Source: Stagonosporopsis chrysanthemi
Lineage: Eukaryota; Ascomycota; Dothideomycetes; Pleosporales; Didymellaceae
Assembly (NCBI GenBank): GCA_022560025.1
Contig: JAFISE010000125.1
Coordinates: 23,344-87,343 of the forward strand
Direction: 5' to 3'
DNA length: 64,000 nucleotides
Each line of letters begins with the position of its first letter. Positions within the stretch are counted from its first letter, which is position 1. A model generated the notes under the pieces. The model saw only the letters and a program-made list of their open reading frames with translations. It was not told the DNA's origin and did not search any database. Positions 1 to 10,712 of the stretch are shown here, piece after piece. Both the position numbers and the translations under genes were made by a program.

Positions 1-1440
1 TGGAGGACAAAGATACTGGGAAGCGCCGAAGATGGAGTTGCTCCACCAACCCGAAACCCAAAGCAGCCGTGGGCGGTCGCCAGTCATCAATGCCGTCTTT
101 CAAGACAGGCTGCCGGGCCAGCAGGGCGGCTGGCAGGAGATCAAACAGAGATTTCGAGTTCCAGAGCTGCGCCGCAGGCGTTGCAAGATCGTCGACTGCA
201 CAGGCCGGATGCGTCATAGCACACACGAACACGGAGCCAGCGAAGGCTATCGAACGGCGGCCGTGCCCTCGCGCGCTGAACGAGACGTCGTAAGCTTTCG
301 CAGGCTTGACCACGTCTCTCAGCAGCGCTAGCCGGCTGCGGCCTGACCTCGACTCTTCAGCCAGCTGGTTAGGGTGAGGCGCGGTTGTTTTCGACCACAG
401 ACGCCCTCAGGGGCAACGAATCATGACGGCCAGCGTCGTGTGCAACGCGAGGCTTGAGCAAGATCTGCTGCTGTTGCCCTTCGAAATGTGTCCTTTCTGC
501 GTGCTGACGAGCGCTTGTGGAGAGGGCAACGCACAGGATGACTGGTTCGAGGCACTACCGCCACACACTGCGCGGGTCCGCTTGGCCGGCTGGCGCATGG
601 CCTGCTGCACTGCGGTGCTCTGGTGCCTCGAAGCTGCTGCAATTCGAGCATCGAACCCCAGACTGCCCGTGTGTTGAGCAGCCGTGGGTGTGTCACTGTG
701 TCCTTGCTGACGGCCGTCTGATTCGCTGCAGGCCACAGCCGCGCGCCGAGCTGCGGATTGGGAGGCATGATTCAGGAGGAGCCAGGACAAGGCCCCGGTT
801 GCTCGGTGGCTGCATGACGGACTCCGCTAACACACATCCGGTAAGGACGGCTCACACTGCCCTCCCTCACTTTTGCCTCCCTGCGCGCTAGTGGAACCAC
901 ACGGTTTTAGTGGGCGCCCGCCTGCGTGCCGGCCATGGCATGCATCGCTGATGGACTGCAGGCGGCCTGTAGGTCCAACCTTCTTCGTCATAGCGCTGCT
1001 CCCAGGCCCATCCTTCCCTATATTTACGGAAAACTGGGGCGTCTTATGAGCCAATAGCTGACACGGTCCGCTGCGAAGGCAATCTTTATCACTGCTGCCC
1101 AGCCGTGCTCATACAATATACATCATATCCCGCCTCGTACCCGACCATCACCATCACCGGCTCGAACTACTACCACCATCTCCTTCACGTTCATTGCCAA
1201 AAGTTCAACGTTTGCACCGTTGTCCTTCCTACCTCTCTCACCACCCACCCCCCACCGCCACCTTTTGCTCTCCAACCTCTCTGCCTCTGGTCACCTGACC
1301 TAACCGTGTTTGGAAAACTATACGTTTTCTCTCTTGCCACTACTCTTCACACCCTTTGGATCCTTTCCTTTCAGGATTCAAATCTCTGTCCTCGAGGCCT
1401 TTACTGGACCTAGGAGGACTTTTCTACTCTCACCCACAGC
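1..1440. other. Gene-free leader and promoter of the kinase gene
   Basis: No convincing coding region is seen on either strand. Short open frames exist but lack family resemblance and overlap each other. The last 300 bases are rich in C and T tracts (for example around 1246-1265), as is common just upstream of fungal transcription starts, so a long 5' leader for the kinase gene is likely. This is inference from composition. Confidence 0.5.
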
Positions 1441-2777
1441 ATGTACCCATCGCCTCCCGCGTCTCCTACCCAAAATGGATTCTGTGCGCCGGAAGATCGA
1501 CTAGGTCAAGTCCTTGCTGGCAGGCTTCAACTTACTGGTATCCTTGGAGTCGGAGCTTATGGAGTCGTCTACACTGCCGTGGACATCCAGACCAACATCC
1601 CCTATGCCGTAAAGGCGCTTAATAAGGTTGGCCTTGAGCCCCGTCAGCGCAAGTTCCAGCAGCGTGAGATCCAGCTTCACCACCAGGCTAGCTCTCACCC
1701 CAACGTTGTTTCCCTGGTCAAAATTATGGACGCTCCTGACTGCACTTACGTTGTTATCGAGTACTGCCCGGAAGGTGATCTGTTTTCAAACATCACTGAG
1801 CAGGGCAAGTTCGTTGGTAATGACGACTGGGCTAAGCGTGCTTTCCTTCAAATCTTGGACGCTGTTGAATACTGCCACTCTATTGGAATCTACCACAGGG
1901 ATCTGAAGCCGGAGAACGTCTTGGTCACCGACCAGGGCATGACCTGCAAACTCGCTGATTTCGGACTGGCCACTACTGATCACGTTACCTCTGACTTTGG
2001 ATGCGGCTCCACCTTCTACATGTCTCCTGGTAGGTCTCAGTCTCTCCTACAGACAACAGTTTTATACTAACTTCATCAGAATGCCAGACTGCAGCGCCCA
2101 AAGCATACTCTTGCTACGCGTCGGCACCAAATGACATCTGGAGCCTTGGTGTCATTCTTGTCAACCTTACTTGCGGGCGTAATCCTTGGAAGCGAGCTTC
2201 CTCAGAGGACAGCACGTTCCGTGCTTTCATGAAGGACCCCAAGTTCCTCCGGACCATCCTTCCAATCTCTTTGGAGCTCGACGCCATTCTGAGGAGAGTC
2301 TTCGAGTTCAACCCTGCTAAAAGAGCCACTATCCCTGAGATCAGGCAGATGATCCTGAACTGCTCTGCCTTCACAGCCACGAAGTCAGCAGTCTCAACTC
2401 CCTTGTCATCTCCTCCTCTCAGCCCCTACTACGATTGCTACCAGGCTCCCGCTGTTCCTTCCATGGCCCCACTTCCAGGCGCGGTCTACGCTCCAGCCTT
2501 CTATCCGCAACACTCGACTTCATCTGGAAGCTCTAACTCTGACAACGACTCCGTCTTCTCCGATTGCTCTTCGGTGTCGTCCTCGTCTTCGTCCTCTTCT
2601 TACCAAAATGTTTACACAGCGCCCGCTCAGAAGTTCTCTTCTCGAGTGCCTCAACAATACGTTTCTCCTCCTGCTCCGGCGAACACCTGGTTTCAGCCAT
2701 TTATCCACGCCGCCAACCTGGTCAAGCATGTGTCCTTCCAGCCGTCCATGATGGCTACACCTGTCCACATGCACTAA
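1441..2777 (+). CDS. Serine/threonine protein kinase, Ran1/Sks1-like
   Basis: Two exons, 1441-2029 and 2080-2777, give 428 residues. The 50-bp intron (GTAGGT..CATCAG) has a TACTAAC branch site and interrupts the activation segment, so that MSPE is rebuilt across it. A complete kinase domain follows a short N-tail: glycine loop GVGAYGVVY, catalytic lysine in YAVKAL, catalytic loop HRDLKPENVL, DFG in ADFGLA, and the DIWSLGVIL helix. The C-terminal third is low complexity with a long serine run near 2555-2600 and probable regulatory phosphosites. Kinases of this kind (Ran1/Pat1 of fission yeast, Sks1/Vhs1 of budding yeast) act in nutrient signalling, mating and meiosis control. The subfamily is inferred from overall sequence flavour; kinase activity is well supported. 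The gene stands alone between long gene-free stretches. Confidence 0.9.
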
Positions 2778-5700
2778 ATCACTTCTTGGTCTCTTCACGT
2801 CGGATTGCTTTTACACGACGTTCCGTTTTTCTTTCCGGATTCTTAAAAGTCACGATGCCATGATAGCGGTGTTTTTGTTCCCAAGGTCGGCGTTCACAGG
2901 CTCTCCACGTTTCCAATAGAGCCTTCCGGACTTCGCCCTGTCCGGATCTAGACTTTTCACCAGCACAATACGTTTAACTACCGGGAGTCGCAGCCTTGAC
3001 GGTGCGATGTCTCTTCCCCTGTACACACATTTTCTTTTCTTGTTCAAAATCTGAGGGGAGTTGGCTCGATCACGCATTTATACGGAGTTGCTACAAGACA
3101 TGAGATCCTGACGGGGTTTGTCCGTCACCACTTTTCGCTATTACTCAAAGATACCAGGGCACAGCCCACATTGTACCGTAGCTAGCTCAACGAAGAGGAC
3201 GTCAACCTCGCCTTGCGGCAAATCAGACACAATATGAAAGATATACAGGCGCCACGACGAAAGTCGATGGTCACTGAGCACCACATAACATCAAGAAGTT
3301 CCTATCGCTGTAACATTATGTGCCTCCGTTGAACATCACTCGATCCTTCAATCCCCAGGATTGGTCCCCAGTCAACCTGCATCATCGCCGGTTTGCCGCG
3401 GAACCATCTTTCACCAACAAGGCAAGCAGTCAACCAACCACAGCTACCACGACTCCACTCGCTCCACTAGAGTGGCTGGGCTTCGCCTCGGATGGTTGGT
3501 CAAATACGGTTGCGGTAAGCCCAGATCCATCAGCAAGTCACCGGTCTCACCAAGCCCGGAGTCTGCATATCCACATGCGTGCTGAGAGCGTAGCCTGCAG
3601 TAGCTTCACTTGACAGGCGTGAAGGATCACACGCCTTGTGCATATGTACTGAGATCACTTTAGGCTTGATTGACCAGAACATGGCAACATAATTATCGAA
3701 GCCTTCAATAAAATGATATCCTTCCGAAGCAGAGTCTTTCCAAAGTGAGGTAGAGAGCACCCACGGTCGGTGCCTTCTGCCCAGCACGCCGTGTCAGATG
3801 CCAGGTTCAACGGCTGCACGTCAAACTCAGCCATCTACCCAAGAGTTCACTAAACACTAGACACAAATATACACAATGTCTTAAAGTTACCAGTAGCGAC
3901 GACACGAGCCAGCCACAAATGCCACTTTCGGCTGACTTTCACTCTCGGGTAATACTTCAACGTCCCCAAGCTTCAGCTGCCCACGCCAGTCGTGTAACCT
4001 GACCCAGACAAGTAAAGGAAGGTGTATGCTTAGCCGAAGCATAGCGTCATCACGGTTGGACTACCCCTACTATTCGACAAGAGTCACAGCTGCAGTGCTT
4101 TTATCGCTCGGGGAGCAAATCCGAAACAAAGATCAAGTACGTTAGGTCTGTTTTCTCTACCGGTCACCCCACGCCAATCACATGAGGCACTTGTGACAAC
4201 GTAGCCGGGTGCGGAAGAGGGCGTTGGCTGGCGTTGATGGTGTGCAGGACTTCAAAACGCTAGGACGAAAGCGTTGAGGTGGCAATCATCACGATCCTGC
4301 TGTTGCCCTGGCGAAAGAAATCCCTCACATCTGCAGCACGCCTTCTCCGTTCTCGTGCGCAGCGCCCACGAGATGTCATGTGCGCCACAAAGAGCTATCC
4401 TTAGTCGGTGCAAGACTACGCCCACTTGCTGGATTAGCTGGTCCTGTAGCAACGACGTCCCGGACTTCGTCCATTCTTCACTCCACGAGGCTACACCTTA
4501 GCCCTGAGGTGAGACTTGTCGGTCTCGCGATACCGGTGCTTCTTTCTGCATACACTGCATGCAGTCCTGCGATGGCCCCTTTCTCTTTTCTTGTTCCGGG
4601 GGCCGAAAGTGTCTACCCGCAGCCATACAGGGCCACCAACCCTGAGTAAGATCTTCACAAGCGTTCCACAACACCCTCTCCAATGGTGTGCACTCGCACA
4701 AACTGATATCAAAGGGAACTGTGGGTATCGGTATGCTGCACACAGAATGCAGCTCGACAAAACACAACCCATCCTCTTCGGACCAGTGCACTAGCACTTT
4801 GTTCACCCTGTCAAGCTTCGTGGCTGCCTGCCCGTGGTACCGTGTCACGGTATTACAAAGAGTCCTTCTCCTTGACGCCGGGTTTCGGAAACGGTCTCAA
4901 TCTTGACAGTCGCTGAGCTGCGGCCGCCTTGTCGACCATCGCGTATGCAGCTGTGATTGCTTTTCGTTGCTCTTCCTCCCGACACTCATATCGTGCATTC
5001 AGCGGGCGAGCACGAAGTGTGATGCTTGGTTGCACAGCATCATCCTTCATCGCGCCTTTGCCGCGATAACCTACTCATGTTGGATCATTGAGCTGAACAT
5101 AGTGCATAGAGCTCTCACAAAGTGCTTGACGAAAGATGATTAGATGCTGATGTACATCTACGACGTGCACGACTCCTCTTGGGTAGCGCAGCGCACTACA
5201 ACACAAAGACAGCCAACTCTTTGACACCGCCCCAAAGAGAAGACAGGTCTGGCAGCTGAACACATGCCGGCTAGATCCACCGTACGACTGACTCAACGCC
5301 TCCACGTGCCCAAGGGGCTGACGAGCGCCCATCCTTCACCACCATCTCAGCCTAGCTATGGCACGACAGTGGCAGCCTCAAGCACAAGAGTCCCACAAGT
5401 CGCCACTCATGCGTGTCACGCCGAGAAGCTCCCCGACAAACCTCACACGGTGTCTTCCTTTCGTAGGACAGCGTTAGCCCCAACTTTAGTGCGATGTTCC
5501 CCAGACGTGGCACAACAGGCGCCAATTGCCAGCGCACAGCATACTCGCTCGATGGGTGCACTCGCTGCAAAGTGGGTCTTGTTGCTGCAAACACCACAGG
5601 GAACCTCGTCACACAGCGCTGCTTCTTTCAAGACCACTCCAGGGTGGCGCCACTCGGGCATTTTGTACATCGCGTGCGTGTCTTGCTTTTGCCGCCCAGG

Positions 5701-6130
5701 GCGGGCGCAGACATCGTGTAACGGGCCGAGGATACCATGTATCGGATGGATGTCTAGTTTGTGATTGAACTTCCGGATTGCCGTTGGTGCTATGAGTATG
5801 TTGACCGAAGACGACATTTGCATTGGGAGTTCCACCCCAGTCTATCCTCGCAGTCACTCCAGCGCGGCGCAACTAAAGCAGTCCGTAATGAATCCCTCTT
5901 CAGTCGCCATAGAATCAAACCATAACTTTCACAATAACGCTTGCATCTTCATGTGGGCCTTCTCTAATGAAATTTTCGTCTCTTCAATCCAATCTCATGC
6001 AACCGTACGCAACCATCCTCTATCCCAACACCAACATCAATATCACATTCATCTTTTTCACCCAGGCATTTGTCCAGAACAGTAGCGATAATCTTGCTAC
6101 CCTCTCCTTCTGCCCCAAATATGTTCGCAT
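2778..6130. other. Long gene-poor interval
   Basis: About 3.35 kb without a supportable gene. Many open frames of 60-166 codons occur on both strands (largest 5264-5764), but they lack recognisable domains, overlap in several frames and show no plausible exon structure. No terminal repeats, transposase remnants or strongly AT-rich, RIP-like composition are seen. It contains the 3' region of the kinase gene and of the CWC16-like gene, which converge on it. Confidence 0.5.
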
Positions 6131-6685
6131 CTAAACCCTCAACCACTGCGTGAGGCTCGTTGCCTTTCCAATGTCGCTCATCAGCACTATCAGACTTTGT
6201 TGTCGAGCTCCAGCGTCATAGAGCGCATCCACTGCATCCGCGACGATCAGCTTTTGTTCACCCTCATCACCACTGTCGCGTCCGCTTCTTGCGTCACCAT
6301 TTGACGAGCCATCAGCAGCACCTCCACTGTCCTGAAAATTCAACTCTTCCATTTCTCTCCTCAGCCTTTCCTCCGCACCCTCGTCAACATTCCCCTTTTC
6401 CCCGTCCATCACTACTTCGCAGCATCCTTTCACTACCTCCCATCCGTCTTCACCCGTACGGATTCCAATAGCGGCCTGACAAGCAGGATATCTGGCATGT
6501 AGCTCGTAGCCTTCGACACCAACGTACGTGTGTGGTAGGACTTCTTTTGTGACATCGCGAAATTTTGTGCCTTGTTTGATGAAGTGACTGCAGCTTTGGC
6601 AGCGGAGCATGCGGAAGGGGTTGCGGATGGTGAGGGCTGGCATTGTGGGTGTGAAGAGCTTGAAGGGTTGCTGATTGTTTGCCAT
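6131..6685 (-). CDS. CWC16/Yju2-like splicing factor, divergent
   Basis: Single exon, 184 residues. The segment FRMLRCQSCSHFIKQGTKF is the family hallmark of CWC16 proteins (Yju2, Saf4/CCDC130), which bind the spliceosome around the first catalytic step. The first CxxC pair is present; the second, usually CPxC, reads YPAC (residue order HARYPACQA), so one zinc ligand appears replaced by tyrosine. After an IGIRTGEDGWEVVKG stretch matching the family FKTDP..DY..E.GA segment, the protein ends in an acidic tail with LRREMEELNF, similar to the family KREM region. It is much shorter than canonical Yju2 (about 270-340 residues). It could be a functional small paralogue or a decaying copy. No frameshift or internal stop is seen. 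Confidence 0.7.
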   Translation of the reverse strand: MANNQQPFKLFTPTMPALTIRNPFRMLRCQSCSHFIKQGTKFRDVTKEVLPHTYVGVEGYELHARYPACQAAIGIRTGEDGWEVVKGCCEVVMDGEKGNVDEGAEERLRREMEELNFQDSGGAADGSSNGDARSGRDSGDEGEQKLIVADAVDALYDAGARQQSLIVLMSDIGKATSLTQWLRV

Positions 6686-7187
6686 GGATGTATCGGCGGC
6701 AGGGTGTTAGTTGTATTGAGACGCGGTGATCCGACTGACCATGTTGTCTTGTTGGTTATAATTACGAAGTGAAGACTTTCGGAATATATTTCAAATGGAA
6801 AGTGAACCAGGTACATGTGATATGTTACATTGGACGCGCCCTCAAAATTGTTTCATGGAGAGTGCTGCGTACTGGATCCAAATCAACCATGGTTGATGGC
6901 TGAACAGCATGCATAGATTCTGTGGTGGTCTACCCCAGAGCCCTTCTTGCTACCTGCCTTGGATAACCTCAACCCTGGTGAAGTTGTTGGACAAACATCG
7001 GCTACCATGCGATCCTAAGCTCATTCTCAGCGATCCAGAGCATGTGTTCGCGTGCAACAGATGGCGAGTATGAGATTTTATTGAATCATGCTCTGATACC
7101 GACCGGTATGATAGATAGTATTGAGCCTTAAACTGTTGGACTGGGTATCTAAAAACACGCTTTGCAAAAAATCATCATCATTTCCAC
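6686..7187. other. Intergenic, promoter of the CWC16-like gene
   Basis: Roughly 500 bases upstream of the CWC16-like start and downstream of the RWD gene stop. The sequence is AT-richer than its flanks. I see no coding region or repeat. Confidence 0.5.
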
Positions 7188-8745
7188 TTACTGCGAGAAC
7201 AGCAGCGCAACCATAATCTTGGTGGCTTGGAAGGTACCCTTCGTCCGCAACAGCGAGTCAAACGTCTCGGAGACCTTACGGAACGCGTCGCCTGTATCAG
7301 CCTCTTTCCACACAGCAGGTACAGCGCATTCCACATCCACATTCGACTCTGCTTCGCCGGTCCAGTCGAACACAATGCGCCAGTTGATCTTGAGTAGAAC
7401 ATGGTTGTCTTGTAGGATTAGCACATCGCGGCCCAGGTGGCGACAGAGGTCTTTTCGAGAGAGCGTCGATGATTTTGGATCTGTATTTATCATGTTCTCG
7501 GTGTCATTAGCAGTGCGTCCTTGCAGTAGTCGTGCGAACGCCTTTTCGCACTTGTGCCAGTACTGCGCTCGCTTTGTCGCAATATCCCAGAAGGAGTCCA
7601 TGGCCCAGCATGCATTGCCGAGGTCCTGCTCCTGAGCCTTTGCGCGCATGAAGGTACCCAGTTCCCGTTCTGCCCAGGACGGGAGGCGTAGGACATGCAT
7701 ATCGACGATTTTGTTGGTGAGACAATCGATGTTAACTGCCACTTGTGCGGTCAGAAGTTTCTGAGGGCCGCTCATGGTGATTGTGTGCTTCTGATGAACA
7801 CGGTTTAAGGAGGCGAGAACTCTGCCTCGTGGAAGGCCAAGCTGTGTGGAACAATTGAAGACCGTGAACATCTCGAGGTAAGGTCGTGGGTCTTGAAGCT
7901 CTACAGGTCGATGTGACGCAATCGGTCTTTCTGGCTGAGTCCGTTTTGGATGAGGTACAGTCAGGCTTGAGAACGGCAAGAATGAACACAGAAGACTCGA
8001 GACTGGCGTCGGCCGTTCCTCTTGAACATCTGCACCGCCGATTTTGGCGATAAATTTGCTGTGATGGTGTCAGAAAGCAGTCTCACTGAACGGTAAGTGA
8101 AAGCCCGTACGTTAGATCTGCACGCTGAGTAGGAAGCAGCGTATCATCTGCTGCACGCTGTTGTTCAGCTGCGATCTCTTTCGTACATCTCGATACCTGT
8201 GCCTCGAGATCTTCAACCTCACGTTGTAGCCGTGCTTTTTCTTGCTTCCTCCTTTCAACCTCGGTATCTAAACGAGGTTTCTGTGCTATCCTGTCGCTTT
8301 GACCATCTGCATCCAGAGTGTCCTCCTCGGGTCTAGTGAGCTGGTTTTGCAGGACTGCCGGTGCAGCCCTTAGCGGAGAACGGGAAACAGCACCAGATGC
8401 ATGCGTTGGACGTTTCCCTGGAGGAGAGAACGGCATTCCTTGACGCGGTCCTTCCTGTATTTCAGGTCGTCTCCGCGGTTCAGTTGATGGCAGCTCTGTC
8501 TCTTCTCTAGACTCTTTGGTGTTCTCGGGTGCAGTATCGGCTCCGTCAAGCACGATTGCACGCGCCTGATCGCGAACATCTCCACGAGGCGGTGTACGAG
8601 TTGGCAGTAGGTTGGGATAGTTGCGAGCGAGACTGGCTTTAGTAGGCGATGCAAAAGAGGGCCGGCGTGGAGGCTTTCGAAGTGGACTAGATGGCGCTTG
8701 GGGCGGGGACGATGTCTTCCGGCGTTTTCGAGGCGGCTCGTTCAT
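7188..8745 (-). CDS. Probable RWD inner-kinetochore protein (CENP-O/CENP-P-like)
   Basis: Exons 8111-8745 and 7188-8058 (reverse strand) join over a 52-bp GTACGG..CACAG intron to give 501 residues. The N-terminus (about 1-130) is disordered, with a basic nuclear-signal-like PPRKRRKTSSPP followed by proline and serine motifs. About residues 170-205 form a coiled coil (EVERRKQEKARLQREVEDLE). After the junction comes IAKIGGADVQEERPTPVSSL, a PYLEMFTVF strand and a C-terminal alpha/beta region ending in INWRIVFDWTGEAESNV and a final helix FRKVSETFDSLL, which looks like an RWD fold. Disordered N-tail, coiled coil and RWD domains is the architecture of COMA-type kinetochore subunits (Mcm21/CENP-O, Ctf19/CENP-P). 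The exon structure is well supported; the family is inference. Its start lies 251 bases from the divergent OXLD1-like gene. Confidence 0.6.
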
Positions 8746-8996
8746 TGCGAAATTGGGATGTGAAAGAATGCGAATGTTAACGGGAATGTTTGGTGGTGTT
8801 GATACACACTGATCGACGCGCCTCGATGCCTCGACGCGTTTGTCCAGTCGGCGTTCGAGGCATTTCCTTGCCGAGGCCGGCACTGCGGCGCAATATGACG
8901 TCTCCTCCGTGCTTCTCTCTTCCTATCACCTTCCGACCATCTAAACATGTCACGATAGCTTTGACACATATCGTGCAGTTCTGATTGTACCCTTGC

Positions 8997-9799
8997 ATGA
9001 TGGCTTTAACATGCTGCCCATTGGCGCTACGCCGGCACATTTGCGCCTCATGTGCAAAGCCATGGAACAGGGTCAAGATCGGTCTGCAAAACAGCAGTCG
9101 GATACAGCGGCGCTATAAGTACTACATAGCTCCAGAAGGGGAGCAGGCCAGACCTATCACCGGGTATTACGCAGGTATAAAATCTCGAGTGGCTCACAAA
9201 TACGTTGTTGACGTGTCATAGAAATGTTAAGGAAGCAGCCCTCCCAAGCCCCAACCGCCTCGAACGATACAACAAACCACACAGCCTCCGCAGCCACGTC
9301 GACACCACCGTCCACCGATCATCCGAAGTCCCAGAAAGAAATCACCCTCGAACGGGCTCGCACAGTCTTTGGTTCGAAGCCCGGTGTAAGGGAACGAAGG
9401 ATAGAGATTGATGCAGCTTCGATAGAGGTCGCAGGCATCCGGGTACCGCCAAAGCCAGCAGAGCCTGACAACTGCTGCATGTCTGGTTGCGTGAATTGCG
9501 TGTGGGACATGTATCGAGACGAGATGGAAGAGTGGGCGGAGCAGAGCGCAAAAGCGAGAGTCGCAATACAAGCCAAAAGAGAGGCGTCTGAAGGTAACGG
9601 GGACACAGTGGTCGAGCAGAGAAGCCCAAGTCATGTTACTGTCAGCATGGACGATGATGGTGGAGGTAGCGAAGCAAATTGGACCGGGAGTGCTGGCGAA
9701 GAGAAGTTGTTCGATGACATACCCGTGGGTATAAGAGAGTTCATGAAGACAGAGAAGAAGTTGAAGCAACGGCACAAGCCGGAGGAGATTCCGACCTGA
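8997..9799 (+). CDS. Mitochondrial oxidoreductase-like (OXLD1-type) protein
   Basis: Exons 8997-9174 and 9222-9799 give 251 residues. The 47-bp intron (GTATAA..CATAG) joins ITGYYA to EMLRKQP in frame. Exon 1 encodes a basic, Arg/Leu-rich, acid-poor N-terminus (MALTCCPLALRRHICASC) typical of a mitochondrial presequence. The core VPPKPAEPDNCCMSGCVNCV followed by WDMYRDEMEEW is the oxidoreductase-like N-terminal domain (Pfam Oxidored-like), with the CC..GC..C cysteine cluster likely binding metal. The C-terminus is acidic and ends with an EFMKTEKKLKQRH helix. Human OXLD1 is mitochondrial; its biochemical role is not established. Starting at the internal methionine at 9224 would lose the targeting peptide, so I prefer 8997 (9000 is also possible). 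Confidence 0.8.
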
Positions 9800-9944
9800 T
9801 GAGAGCATGCATGCGCATATACCCTACCCTTTGAAAAGTAATTAGATCCTCTTTCCGCGCAATCCCAGATCCAGACGCCGCTGTTGCCCCTTATGCTCCC
9901 GTGCAATGCAAGTGTGCCTCCTTTATCAATCTCTTGTTATGCGC

Positions 9945-10337
9945 TCAATCATCGGCACCAACGTCAACACCCTTGGCCCGCAGTTCTGCTCGTGCCTCCT
10001 TGATCTGTCCCATCAATTCCGCATGCGCGTTCGGTACGTCATTGAAGGTGAAGACTCCCCAGCCGAGCTTGAAGAGAAGGTATGCGCCAAAAGAGATAAG
10101 TGCCCAGAAGGGAATCTGTCAATGTTTAGCTAGGAGTGTATGTTTGGAGAAGGGGTTGTCATACCACAGGGACGATTTCCTTCTGGATCTTCTCGGGGAA
10201 AGAAATGAGCTCCATGAAAACCGCAAGGTAAAGCTGCGCGTCATTAGACATGGGTCCAGGGGTGTTTGTTCAGGAGGGGCTCAGTATACCGATGTCAGGA
10301 GCATCGCAATGCTGATGGTTTGTTGTGCGCGCGTCAT
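9945..10337 (-). CDS. dpm3: Dolichol-phosphate mannosyltransferase subunit 3
   Basis: Three small exons on the reverse strand: 10290-10337 (16 codons), 10165-10233 (23 codons) and 9945-10115 (56 codons plus stop), with 56-bp and 49-bp introns (GTATAC..CGCAG, GTATGA..GACAG). All junctions are phase 0 and give 95 residues, the usual DPM3 size. Two hydrophobic helices (about residues 8-26 and 39-60) are followed by the signature FTFNDVPNAHAELMGQIKEA, then RAELRAKGV, matching DPM3 C-termini that bind DPM1. DPM3 anchors the catalytic subunit DPM1 in the ER membrane, making Dol-P-Man for N-glycans, O-mannosylation and GPI anchors. DPM1 itself lies at 53970-54784. The gene converges on the OXLD1-like gene, 145 bp away. 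Confidence 0.92.
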
Positions 10338-10712
10338 CTTGGCGTTGGCTAGACTGTTGGTCGTTCTAAAGAAGGTATACGGTGAGTGGTGTGCAAAAGT
10401 CTTGTGCTTGTCGTCGTGCAAGTCGTGTGGTTCGGTGTCCAGATCTCCAGGCTTCGAGGAAGGCGCTAAAGGAATCGAACGCTGCCCGTTCAGGCAAGGC
10501 TAGCCAGCTTTCGCATCAGCCTCATTGAAAGGACCAGCGCTATCCGTCCCACGCCTCACTCGCCTGTAGTTATAAACACGCCTTTGGGACCTCATTTGAG
10601 TCGAAAAGTTAGTGTCGCATTACCCCGGAGCGCTTGGGTCCATAATCCTTGTGGATAGACTCTTAGGCATCAACTATAATCACAGGTTGCGCATCTGAGT
10701 GTTATCCTTACA
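10338..10712. promoter_or_regulatory. Divergent promoter between DPM3 and the smgGDS-like gene
   Basis: A 375-bp head-to-head interval. No coding sequence is seen. It must hold the upstream elements of both genes, but I cannot point to a specific factor site. Confidence 0.45.

Noticed and set aside
5264..5764. 166-codon open frame in the gene-poor interval
   Set aside because: Overlaps other frames on both strands, with no family resemblance or exon structure.
9176..9181. TATAAA upstream of the ATG at 9224
   Set aside because: Falls inside the intron of the OXLD1-like gene, so it is unlikely to be a promoter element.
10440..10500. tRNA-like B-box (GTTCGATTCC on the minus strand)
   Set aside because: No matching T-stem, acceptor stem or A-box around it.
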